Origin: Pseudomonas sp. R84 | GTDB taxonomy: Bacteria > Pseudomonadota > Gammaproteobacteria > Pseudomonadales > Pseudomonadaceae | Length of the DNA: 64,000 nucleotides | Direction: 5' to 3' | Assembly (NCBI RefSeq): GCF_009834515.1 | Contig: NZ_CP019426.1 | Span: 6,465,501 to 6,529,500 of the forward strand | Shown here: positions 27,499 through 35,770 of the stretch, one piece after another | Layout: each line of letters opens with the position of its first letter | How positions within the stretch are numbered: position 1 is the stretch's first letter | The notes under the pieces: model-generated | Database searches by the model: none | Told to the model about the DNA's origin: nothing | Seen by the model: the letters and a program-made list of their open reading frames with translations, nothing else | Made by a program: the position numbers and the translations under genes

Positions 27499-27589
27499 TG
27501 TAGGAGCGAGTCTGCTCGCGATAGCGGTCTTTCAGCCAACATCAATGTTGAATGATGAACCGCCATCGCGAGCAGGCTCACTCCTACAA
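27499..27589. repeat. REPIN-type inverted repeat (GTAGGAGCGAGTC / GTAGGAGTGAGCC hybrid)
   Basis: Left arm TGTAGGAGCGAGTCTGCTCG, right arm complement of TGTAGGAGTGAGCCTGCTCG; the two arms differ at two places, so this pair has begun to diverge. It ends about 27 bp before the asparaginase start. Confidence 0.85.
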
Positions 27590-27615
27590 GGACCTCATCC
27601 TTTCGGAGAATCCCC

Positions 27616-28620
27616 ATGAATTCGTCGACCTACCCCGCCGCCCAACACGTCATGGTGCTCTACACCGGTGGCACCATCGGCATGCAGGCCAGCGCCAATG
27701 GTCTGGCACCAGCGTCCGGTTTCGAAGCGCGGATGCGCGACTACCTGCACAGCCAGCCTGAACTCGTTGTGCCGCAGTGGCGCTTTCGCGAGATGTCGCC
27801 GCTGATCGACAGCGCCAACATGACCCCGGCCTATTGGCAGCAGCTGCGTGAAGCGGTGGTCGATGCCGTGGATGTGCAAGGCTGCGACAGCGTGCTGATC
27901 CTGCACGGCACCGACACCCTGGCCTATAGCGCGGCGGCGATGAGTTTCCAGTTGCTCGGTCTGCATGCGCGGGTTTGCTTCACCGGTTCGATGCTGCCGG
28001 CCGGTGTCACCGACAGCGATGCCTGGGAAAACCTCGGCGGTGCGCTGGTTGCCCTCGGCCAAGGTCTGGCGCCGGGCGTGCATCTGTACTTCCACGGCGA
28101 ACTGCTGGCGCCGACCCGTTGCGCGAAAGTGCGCAGCTTCGGCCGTCATCCGTTCAAGCGTCTGGAGCGTCAGGGCGGCGGTGTCAAAGCCTCTTCGATT
28201 CCAGCATCGTTGAACTACAACCAGCCGAAACAACTGGTCAAGGTTGCGGTGCTGCCACTGTTCCCGGGTATCAGTGCCGAAGTGCTCGATGGTCTGCTCG
28301 ACAGCGGCATTCAAGGTCTGGTGCTGGAGTGCTACGGCAGCGGCACCGGGCCGAGCGACAACCCTGAGTTTCTGGCAAGCCTTGGCCGCGCACGGGATAA
28401 CAGTGTGGTGGTGGTTGCCGTGACGCAATGCCATGAGGGTGGCGTTGAGCTGGATGTGTATGAGGCGGGCAGTCGCTTGCGCGGTGTTGGCGTGTTGTCC
28501 GGTGGCGGCATGACCCGTGAGGCGGCGTTTGGCAAGTTGCACGGGTTGCTCGGTGCAGGGCTGGAAACCGCTGAAGTGCGTCAGCTGATCGAACTGGATT
28601 TGTGTGGTGAGTTGCTCTGA
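27616..28620 (+). CDS. ansA: type I L-asparaginase
   Basis: Hydrolyses asparagine to aspartate and ammonia; the aspartate can then enter AspA. The 334 residues lack a signal peptide, so it is the cytoplasmic type. The first catalytic Thr lies in LYTGGTIGM (residues 15-23) and the second in the block LHGTDTLAYSAAAMSF. CFTGSMLPA and a C-terminal GVGVLSGGGMTREAAFGKL (about residue 300) are family features. The RBS is CGGAGAA before the ATG. The symbol ansA is by analogy with the cytoplasmic enzyme of other bacteria. Confidence 0.88.
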   Translation: MNSSTYPAAQHVMVLYTGGTIGMQASANGLAPASGFEARMRDYLHSQPELVVPQWRFREMSPLIDSANMTPAYWQQLREAVVDAVDVQGCDSVLILHGTDTLAYSAAAMSFQLLGLHARVCFTGSMLPAGVTDSDAWENLGGALVALGQGLAPGVHLYFHGELLAPTRCAKVRSFGRHPFKRLERQGGGVKASSIPASLNYNQPKQLVKVAVLPLFPGISAEVLDGLLDSGIQGLVLECYGSGTGPSDNPEFLASLGRARDNSVVVVAVTQCHEGGVELDVYEAGSRLRGVGVLSGGGMTREAAFGKLHGLLGAGLETAEVRQLIELDLCGELL

Positions 28621-28637
28621 GCAAGGCTCTGGAATGG

Positions 28638-28809
28638 CCCACCCTAGCCCTCTCCCGGAGGGAGAGGGAACCGACCTTAGTGTCTTGCGCTATACGCCGA
28701 CCTGAAAAAAAGTGTCGATTATGGATTCGGCACAGTTTTTTCACGTCGGCGTATCTCTTCAATATCCCCCAATCGGCCCCCTCTCCCTTTGGGAGAGGGC
28801 TGGGGTGAG
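28638..28809. mobile_element. nested inverted-repeat element, MITE-like
   Basis: Outer arms CCCACCCTAGCCCTCTCCC (28638-28656) and GGGAGAGGGCTGGGGTGAG (28791-28809) are imperfect inverted repeats. Each end also carries its own short hairpin (CCCTCTCCC/GGGAGAGGG). Between them a second inverted pair, ATACGCCGACCTGAAAAAA (from 28692) against TTTTTTCACGTCGGCGTAT (ending 28754), folds around TGTCGA...TCGGCACA. There is no coding capacity. The design suggests a miniature mobile or REP-derived element. Confidence 0.7.
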
Positions 28810-28866
28810 GGGCTACTGCGGCATGCAACTTGCTGCGTTCCAGCCACCTCAAGGCTGGAAGATCTT

Positions 28867-29859
28867 ATGCTCCACTCCCACCTCACCACCCTTAATGCCG
28901 TCTCGCTGATCCTCAACACCTTCAAAGCCGAAGGCCTGTCGAGCGAGGCGCTGCTCGCCGGTAGCGGCATCAGTGTCGCGGACTTGCACCGGGCCGACAC
29001 GCGCATCACCACCAATCAGGAGATGCAGGTCTGCGCCAATGCGGTCGCGCTCAAACACGATATCGGTCTGGAACTGGGCCGGCGCATGCATGTTTCCTGC
29101 TACGGCATCCTCGGTTACGCCCTGCTGACCTGTGCCACCTTCGGTGACGCTTTGCGTCTGGCGATCCGTTATCCGGCGCTGTTGGGAACACTTTTCGAGC
29201 TGAGCCTGGAAGACGACGGCGAGCGCGTCTGGTTCGTCGCCGCCGACTATCGCGAGAGTCCGTCGATGGCGGTGTTCAATGCCGAGTTCTGCCTGGTGTC
29301 GTTGAAAGTCATTTGCGATGACTTGCTCGGGCATCCGCTGCCCTTGCTCGCGACGCGGTTCGAGTACGCCGCGCCGGACTATCGTGACAGTTACGCCGAG
29401 CACTTCGACAGCCCGCTGCACTTCGCCGCCAAGGACAACGCCTTTGCCTTCGACCGTCACTGGCTCGATCAACCGCTGCCGCTAGCCGATCTCATCACCC
29501 ATCAAGCCATGACCGAACGTTGCCGCAAACAGAATCTTGAGTTCACCGGGCGTCAGGCATGGCTGGGGCGCATCCGCCAATTGCTCAGCGCCCAACTCAA
29601 CGCCGCGCCGGGACTGGAAGGTCTGGCGCAGCAGATGAAGTGCTCGCCGCGCACCTTGCGCCGGCATCTCAAGGACATGGGCAGCAGCTATCAGGAACTG
29701 CTCGATGAACTGCGCTTCGAAAGGGCGAAGCAGATGTTGTGTGAGGACCAGTTGCCGATTTATCGCATCGCCGAAACCCTTGGCTTCAGCGAGACCGCGA
29801 GCTTTCGTCATGCCTTTGTGCGCTGGAGTGGTGTGGCTCCAAGCCAGTTCAGGGCCTGA
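28867..29859 (+). CDS. AraC-family transcriptional regulator
   Basis: 330 residues: an N-terminal arabinose-binding-like domain of the type shared with OruR/ArgR-like regulators (about 15-200) and two C-terminal HTH motifs (about 240-330, with LEGLAQQMKCSPRTLRRHL and IYRIAETLGFSETASFRHAF). The ATG at 28867 follows GGCTGGAAGATCTT; upstream in-frame codons run through the nested-repeat element and are not coding. The next gene, 127 bp downstream in the same direction, encodes an acetylpolyamine deacetylase, so polyamine control is likely but inferred. Confidence 0.88.
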   Translation: MLHSHLTTLNAVSLILNTFKAEGLSSEALLAGSGISVADLHRADTRITTNQEMQVCANAVALKHDIGLELGRRMHVSCYGILGYALLTCATFGDALRLAIRYPALLGTLFELSLEDDGERVWFVAADYRESPSMAVFNAEFCLVSLKVICDDLLGHPLPLLATRFEYAAPDYRDSYAEHFDSPLHFAAKDNAFAFDRHWLDQPLPLADLITHQAMTERCRKQNLEFTGRQAWLGRIRQLLSAQLNAAPGLEGLAQQMKCSPRTLRRHLKDMGSSYQELLDELRFERAKQMLCEDQLPIYRIAETLGFSETASFRHAFVRWSGVAPSQFRA

Positions 29860-29986
29860 AGAAGGGGCGAATTGCGGTCATGATTTTTGGCCAGATCCAT
29901 CCCCTTTTGGCCTTTCCTGCCGTTCTCCGATTCGCTTCACGCCGCAACACTGTGGGCAACCGAATCAGCCCTGCGGAGAACAACAA

Positions 29987-31012
29987 ATGCTGACGATCTA
30001 CTCGGACGATCACCACCTGCACCATGGCCGCTGCGAACTCATCGATGGCCAGCTCAAGCCGTGTTTCGAGATGCCCTCGCGCGCCGACCATGTGCTGCAA
30101 CGCGTGAAAAACCAGAACCTCGGCCCGGTCGAGGCACCGAAGGATTTCGGTCTGGAGCCGATCGCCCGCATCCACGGCCAAGACTATCTCGACTTTTTCA
30201 AAGGTGCGTGGGCGCGCTGGACTGAATTCAATACTGACGGTGACTTGCTGCCCTACACCTGGCCGGCGCGCACCCTGCGTGCAATCAAACCGTCCAGCCT
30301 GCACGGCCAGCTCGGCTATTACAGCTTCGACGGCGGTGCGCCGATCACCGCCGGTACCTGGCAAGCGGCGTACAGCGCGGCGCAAGTTGCGCTGACCGCG
30401 CAAGCAGAAATCCAGCGTGGCGCGCGCGCTGCCTTCGCCCTTTGCCGTCCACCGGGACACCACGCCGCCAGCGATCTGATGGGCGGTTATTGCTACCTCA
30501 ACAACGCTGCCATCGCCGCGCAGGCCTTCCTCGATCAGGGCCACCAGAAGGTCGCGATCCTCGACGTCGACTATCACCACGGCAACGGTACCCAGTCGAT
30601 TTTCTACGAGCGCAGCGACGTGCTGTTCACCTCGATCCACGGTCATCCGGAAGCGGAGTTCCCGTTTTTCCTCGGCTACGACGATGAGCATGGCGACGGT
30701 GCCGGTGAAGGTTTCAACTTCAATTACCCGCTGCCCGCCGGCTCCGGATGGGACGTGTGGAGTGCGGCACTGGAACAGGCCTGCGACGAGATCGATCGCT
30801 ACGGCGCCGACGTCATTGTCGTGTCGCTCGGCGTCGACACCTTCAAGGACGATCCGATTTCGCAGTTCAAACTCGACAGCCCGGATTATCTGGCGATGGG
30901 CAAGCGCATTGCCGCCCTTGGCAAACCGACGCTGTTCGTCATGGAGGGCGGTTACGCCGTGGAAGAAATCGGCATCAATGCGGTGAACGTGCTCGAAGGG
31001 TTCGAGCAATAA
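29987..31012 (+). CDS. acetylpolyamine amidohydrolase / class II histone-deacetylase-like enzyme
   Basis: 341 residues, the same length as the known bacterial acetylpolyamine amidohydrolase. The deacetylase core shows CRPPGHHAASDLMGGYCYLN (His-His charge relay), ILDVDYHHGNGTQ (Asp-x-His zinc ligands) and SIHGHPEAEFPFFLGY, with the third metal ligand Asp in SLGVDTFKDDP. It removes acetyl groups from putrescine, cadaverine or similar amines and so supports polyamine use. The start at 29987 (MLTIYSDDH) fits the family; the longer in-frame upstream sequence overlaps the AraC gene. A terminator follows. Confidence 0.92.
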   Translation: MLTIYSDDHHLHHGRCELIDGQLKPCFEMPSRADHVLQRVKNQNLGPVEAPKDFGLEPIARIHGQDYLDFFKGAWARWTEFNTDGDLLPYTWPARTLRAIKPSSLHGQLGYYSFDGGAPITAGTWQAAYSAAQVALTAQAEIQRGARAAFALCRPPGHHAASDLMGGYCYLNNAAIAAQAFLDQGHQKVAILDVDYHHGNGTQSIFYERSDVLFTSIHGHPEAEFPFFLGYDDEHGDGAGEGFNFNYPLPAGSGWDVWSAALEQACDEIDRYGADVIVVSLGVDTFKDDPISQFKLDSPDYLAMGKRIAALGKPTLFVMEGGYAVEEIGINAVNVLEGFEQ

Positions 31013-31039
31013 ACGAATTTTAGCCAGACACACAACACC

Positions 31040-31064
31040 AGACCCGCCGGTGCGGGTCTTTTTT
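31040..31064 (+). terminator. intrinsic terminator after the deacetylase gene
   Basis: AGACCCGC / GCGGGTCT with a CGGT loop and a run of six T, 27 bp past the stop codon. Confidence 0.92.
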
Positions 31065-31165
31065 GGCCCGCGATATTTATCTACCGCACGCCTCCCGCCG
31101 CCTGCCTCTACCTTGCCCGGATTCGCCGCCATCCCGGCGCGCGCCCATCAGTGCAGGTGTTGCCA

Positions 31166-34100
31166 ATGCCCGAAATCCCATCGCCCAGCGCCGTCGACGT
31201 CTTGACCCAACTGGTGACCGGCCCTTCGCTGCGAGAAGTCGCCTCGAAAACGTTGCGCCCGGCGCTCAAGACCTTGTATCCAGACCTGGAAATCGACCCA
31301 CAGCTGGCCATGGTCGTGAGACCGACCTGGGTCATCGAGGTGGATGAGGTCGTCCCCGGTCGCCACCGGATCGAGTCGCTGACCGACACACTCGTGCGCC
31401 TGGGCCTCTCCGGCAGCACCGTGACGTACCTCGACGGCGAACATTATCTGACCTTGCAACCCGACCAATCCGCAGCCATCCAGCTGCCGGTAAAAATCAG
31501 CGCCGTCGGCAAACTGCTCAATCAACTGGCACCGCTGTTGTTCATTGCCTACAAGGAACAGCAGGTCAATTACTGGGACGATTTCACCTACCCCGGGCAA
31601 CCGCGCTGGCAGCAAATGTCACAAGCCCTGCGCAATCTGTGGGGCGTCGAGGCCAGTCCCGACTGGGATGCCGATCAGCGGGCCATAGTCGCTGCGGTTT
31701 ACCAGCATCCAGAGAAAAATCAGCGCCTGCCCACCGACAAATACAAAACCCGCGCCTGTCTGATTGATCTGGACCGGGGCGAGGGCGACGAACAAAGCCA
31801 TCTGACCCTGCTCGACACGGCGGTTCTGATTGGCACCGCCGACGAGCGCACGCTGATCATGACCCACTCGGTGATCCAGGGATTCGAGGCCTTCGACTCC
31901 CTGGATGAACTGGGCAAGGCCCTGCCGCGTCGCTACTGGAAAGAGGCCTCCGGCACCGGCTTGAAATGGCGACTGGTCGAACCGCAAGGCAATTTCTTCG
32001 ACTATCAGGCCTGTACGTTGATTGCTCTGGAAGCCGACGCCCTCGGTGCGATCAATTTTTTCCAAGGCTCAAGCTTGAACGCGCTCTACCCGCACACCGG
32101 AACGGTCGGCGATCCTCGAGAACCGCCACCGCGACTCAAACCCAACATCGAACGCCTGCGTCCGATGCTGCCACCCTGGCTCGACAACGCAGCGCCTGCC
32201 GATCAGACCCGTTACAGCCGACATTTACTCGACCTGACCATGGTGCAACACACAAACAAGGGCAAATCATTCCAGAGCGAAGTCATCAGCCTGCAGGCGT
32301 TTACCCGCGATGCCTTGAAACAAGAGATGCTCAAGGATCATCCCAAGGCCGGCGAGGTGAGCATTGATGACATCGAAATCAGTATCACCAGTCTGGTGGT
32401 CTGGGGCACGTTTGTGTTGCCGGGCAATACCCAGACCCAGACGCTGTCGCTGATTGAACTCGCCCTGCAGAACCTTGCCGGGCAGCCACTGGGCAATAAA
32501 ACCGTCCGTTACAAGGATGGCGGCACGTTGCCTGACTGGATGACCGCAAGCTATCTGGAACAACTGGTGCGCACTGTCGATATCGGCGAGAGCTATCCGG
32601 CGCACCTGAAAAACCTGCTGATCGAAGACACAGAGCAAGCCTTGGCACTGCGAGGGCTCTACACCAGCCAGTTGCCTATTGAACTGCCGCTCCTGGCGTT
32701 ACAACACAAAATACAAGGCAAGGACGGCATCACCGAGCAGGGTTACCGCTATGTCGTTGCGGCGCTGTCCAGCACCGGCGATGAGCGTCATGTCGATCAC
32801 GAAGAAATCGTCATTCGCCCGCTGGCGTTCGTTGCCCATCGCAGCCGCTCAGGAGCGGACACCGTCGAAAACATGTTTGTCATCGGCCCGCGCGACGCGG
32901 ACCAAGGCCCGTGCGTACTGTATCGCCCACTGTTCGAGAGGGTGCTGATGCAGTTTCCCTCCCACGCCAACCTGCTTTACGAGATTCAGCAGTCTCGCCA
33001 GTTGTGCGAATCGGTCCTCGCCTGGTTGCCGGACGACGTGCGCTTCAACTACAGCCAGTTCGTCTTCACCGGCCGACTGCCTTCGGTATGGACGATCCCG
33101 CAATTGCTGGTCAACCCCACGACAGCCCTGGACATGTCCGGCCCCATCGCGCTGGGTAAGGCAGCCATTGAGCAGAATGTTCTGGCAACGCTGCACAACA
33201 GCAACGTCCAGGCCGTCATAACTCAAGCCGATCGGCAATCGGTTTCCGATGCGGAAGCGCGTTGGGCTTCGCTTAAAAGCGGTGGCTGGATGGTGTTCAA
33301 CGCCGCTTTGCCATTCCTCGGACGCAGTGTCGGCACAGCCGCGTGGATCTGGCAGATCATGGACGACCTGCAAGAGGTCAGCGACGTCGCCAATGAACAA
33401 TCCGGCAGGATCGCCTGGAGCGCGCTGACTGACATTCTTCTGGCGCTGGGCATGGTGCTGGCCCATCGTGCAGCGGTTGGCGAGGCACCGCGAAACGAAT
33501 TGATAACAACCCAGGAACCCGCGCCGAGCGTAAAAACCGTTGCCGTGGTCACCCAACCCGTGCAGTTGGCGGACGTCTCCAGCAGCGCACTGCCCGGCCT
33601 TCACGAAATGTCGATCAATCCCTTTACCGCACTGAAACGATCTCCCACCGCACTGTCCCAGGTGCTCGACAGTTTTCAGATCGCTAAACCCAGAGGGCTC
33701 GGCGAGGCGGCCAGCGAGGGCACGCATCAGCACCTCTACCCCCGCCAGAAACAATGGTTCGCCCCTGTGGGCATGCGCTGGTTCGAAGTCGTGCTCAATG
33801 AACACGCAGACGTGCAGATTGTCGACTCTCGTCAGCCAACGTTGCGTAAGGGGCCGATGCTGAGTCGCACCGCCAACGGACAATGGGTGATCGACCTTCG
33901 ATTGCGTCTGCGCGGCGGCGGGCTCGACAGCGCCCTCAAAGTGGTCCAGGACATCAATGAAATGGACGCAAGCCAGTTGACTCGCGAGATCAGCGCGTTC
34001 GATTTGACGATGAAAGCCAAACAGGTCCAGCGTGATGCCGACCACACTGCGCTCAACGATGCACTACCGCCCGCCCGCGCGCAGGCCCGTCAGCGGTATC

Positions 34101-35770
34101 TGGATACGCTCGGCTCACAGCTCGAGGCGTACGGTACGAGCATCGAAAAGATCAAGGCGTTGAATAACAAAGAACCCATTATCAATTACCGCACCGTCAT
34201 GATCCAGCGACTGGAGATGCAATTGTTTCTCGGGCAGGAATGGCTTGACCTGCATTCCACGGATTTCCAGGCAAACCTCAAAAGCATGCAAGCGATGCTG
34301 GCCGACGAAAGCCGTTTCGCCCCCGAGGTATTTATTCAGACCTTCGAGCGAATGAACGAGCAAACCCAGGCCATCATTGAAAAAATGGAGTCGGCCCAGA
34401 GCCGTTTTGAAGAACTGGCCTTGCTGGGGAAAAAAGCGGTCAAGGTCATCAATACCTACCGCAAGGCATTGCCGAAATACGATCTGGACGACCTCAAGCT
34501 GTTGCAGATCAGTCTCGGCCAGGAGATCTGCATCAAGGCCTGGAGCACGGCGACTGACGCCAACGCCCATCAGGCGCTGGGCGTCCTCATCGAGGATGCG
34601 GCACTGAATATCCAGAGCACGCTGAACCTGACCGCCGACGAAAGCCTGGACAGGCTGCGCGAACGCACGGATGCCTTGAACAAGGTTGCCGAACAATTTA
34701 CCGCTGTCGACCAACGCTTTGGCGATCTGCTGATCGACTACGCCAACCAGATCAACACCGAACGGCTGGAGCATGTGCGCAGTCGGGTTATCGAGTTCAA
34801 GGCCCGCACGGATGTGAAGCTGGTCGAACTGCTGCGCTATAGTCACTTGCTGGAGCCGCAGCCCGGCCCATCCAGACGGGCCGCCAAATCGTCATCTGCG
34901 CGCCAGATCATCAAAACCAGATCCAGAGGCACGCTGGTCGGCGAACGCAAAAAGAGCCTCGAAGGCCGACAGAACGATCTGGTGGAAGTGCGCACCGTCC
35001 TGACGGGGGTCATCGCAACATTCAAGGAGGAGTCACCCGGCGTCTGGGTCGAGCAGCGCACCGCCAAACCCAAGCCACCCAAGACCAATCCCACTTTGAA
35101 TATCGGTATCCGTGAAGGTCAGGCCCTGCTCGACGGTTTGGCAGCCTTCCACCGGCGTATCGAAGCCCAGCTCAAACGAGGACCACGGATTCCCGTCGAG
35201 ATTGAAGAGCAATACCAGCGGCATGCCGCCACGTTGCGCGAAGCCAATGCGGCCATCGACGAAGCCTTGACCCGCAGTAACCTGACCGCCGATCTGAAGA
35301 GACCGACTGAAGCGCTCAGCCACAAACTTGACGAGGCTGCCAACGCCCTTGATGCAAAAGGCACCAGCACCCGGATCCGGATGGTCAAACAACAACCACC
35401 GACGGCGGCCGGGGTTCAGTGGCTGAAGGACATGGGCGAAGTGACGATTTCACAGACCGTGACTCGGCGTCGCCTCAAAGGTCAGGCCCGGGACTTTCTC
35501 GACGAATACGCTATAGGCGATGCCCATACCCACAAGGTGTTGTGTTACGCACATTTTCATTACAGCAGCGCGCAAGCACCGGTCACGCCGTTCCCGGTGG
35601 GCCATATGAAAACCGTTGCACAACGGTTGATGGGCGGTGCCTACGAACCACGCTTTTTGAATAATCAGGCGCTGATCAATATTCATCGCAGCGGCATTTC
35701 CGACAAGTCCGCGCGAGCGCTGTTTCTCACACCTGCCACGCCTGTCGCAACCGGGTCAGCGCCGAGTTGA
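31166..35770 (+). CDS. very large dermonecrotic-toxin-like protein (DUF6543-type)
   Basis: 1534 residues with no signal peptide. Its organisation, and blocks such as YWKEASGTGLKWRL and GAINFFQG in the N-terminal third, resemble the large Pseudomonas proteins annotated as DUF6543 or dermonecrotic toxin N-terminal domain. Two hydrophobic stretches (about 710-730 and 750-770) may insert in a membrane. Residues about 930-1400 are helical and charged, probably coiled coil. The C-terminal 80 residues (from DAHTHKVLCYAHFHYSS) are compact and His-rich. The ATG at 31166 has AGGTG six bases upstream; a GTG at 31151 is an alternative. Catalytic activity, export route and target are unknown, and no immunity gene is recognisable beside it. 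Its end overlaps the convergent MocR gene by 44 bp. Confidence 0.75.
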   Translation: MPEIPSPSAVDVLTQLVTGPSLREVASKTLRPALKTLYPDLEIDPQLAMVVRPTWVIEVDEVVPGRHRIESLTDTLVRLGLSGSTVTYLDGEHYLTLQPDQSAAIQLPVKISAVGKLLNQLAPLLFIAYKEQQVNYWDDFTYPGQPRWQQMSQALRNLWGVEASPDWDADQRAIVAAVYQHPEKNQRLPTDKYKTRACLIDLDRGEGDEQSHLTLLDTAVLIGTADERTLIMTHSVIQGFEAFDSLDELGKALPRRYWKEASGTGLKWRLVEPQGNFFDYQACTLIALEADALGAINFFQGSSLNALYPHTGTVGDPREPPPRLKPNIERLRPMLPPWLDNAAPADQTRYSRHLLDLTMVQHTNKGKSFQSEVISLQAFTRDALKQEMLKDHPKAGEVSIDDIEISITSLVVWGTFVLPGNTQTQTLSLIELALQNLAGQPLGNKTVRYKDGGTLPDWMTASYLEQLVRTVDIGESYPAHLKNLLIEDTEQALALRGLYTSQLPIELPLLALQHKIQGKDGITEQGYRYVVAALSSTGDERHVDHEEIVIRPLAFVAHRSRSGADTVENMFVIGPRDADQGPCVLYRPLFERVLMQFPSHANLLYEIQQSRQLCESVLAWLPDDVRFNYSQFVFTGRLPSVWTIPQLLVNPTTALDMSGPIALGKAAIEQNVLATLHNSNVQAVITQADRQSVSDAEARWASLKSGGWMVFNAALPFLGRSVGTAAWIWQIMDDLQEVSDVANEQSGRIAWSALTDILLALGMVLAHRAAVGEAPRNELITTQEPAPSVKTVAVVTQPVQLADVSSSALPGLHEMSINPFTALKRSPTALSQVLDSFQIAKPRGLGEAASEGTHQHLYPRQKQWFAPVGMRWFEVVLNEHADVQIVDSRQPTLRKGPMLSRTANGQWVIDLRLRLRGGGLDSALKVVQDINEMDASQLTREISAFDLTMKAKQVQRDADHTALNDALPPARAQARQRYLDTLGSQLEAYGTSIEKIKALNNKEPIINYRTVMIQRLEMQLFLGQEWLDLHSTDFQANLKSMQAMLADESRFAPEVFIQTFERMNEQTQAIIEKMESAQSRFEELALLGKKAVKVINTYRKALPKYDLDDLKLLQISLGQEICIKAWSTATDANAHQALGVLIEDAALNIQSTLNLTADESLDRLRERTDALNKVAEQFTAVDQRFGDLLIDYANQINTERLEHVRSRVIEFKARTDVKLVELLRYSHLLEPQPGPSRRAAKSSSARQIIKTRSRGTLVGERKKSLEGRQNDLVEVRTVLTGVIATFKEESPGVWVEQRTAKPKPPKTNPTLNIGIREGQALLDGLAAFHRRIEAQLKRGPRIPVEIEEQYQRHAATLREANAAIDEALTRSNLTADLKRPTEALSHKLDEAANALDAKGTSTRIRMVKQQPPTAAGVQWLKDMGEVTISQTVTRRRLKGQARDFLDEYAIGDAHTHKVLCYAHFHYSSAQAPVTPFPVGHMKTVAQRLMGGAYEPRFLNNQALINIHRSGISDKSARALFLTPATPVATGSAPS

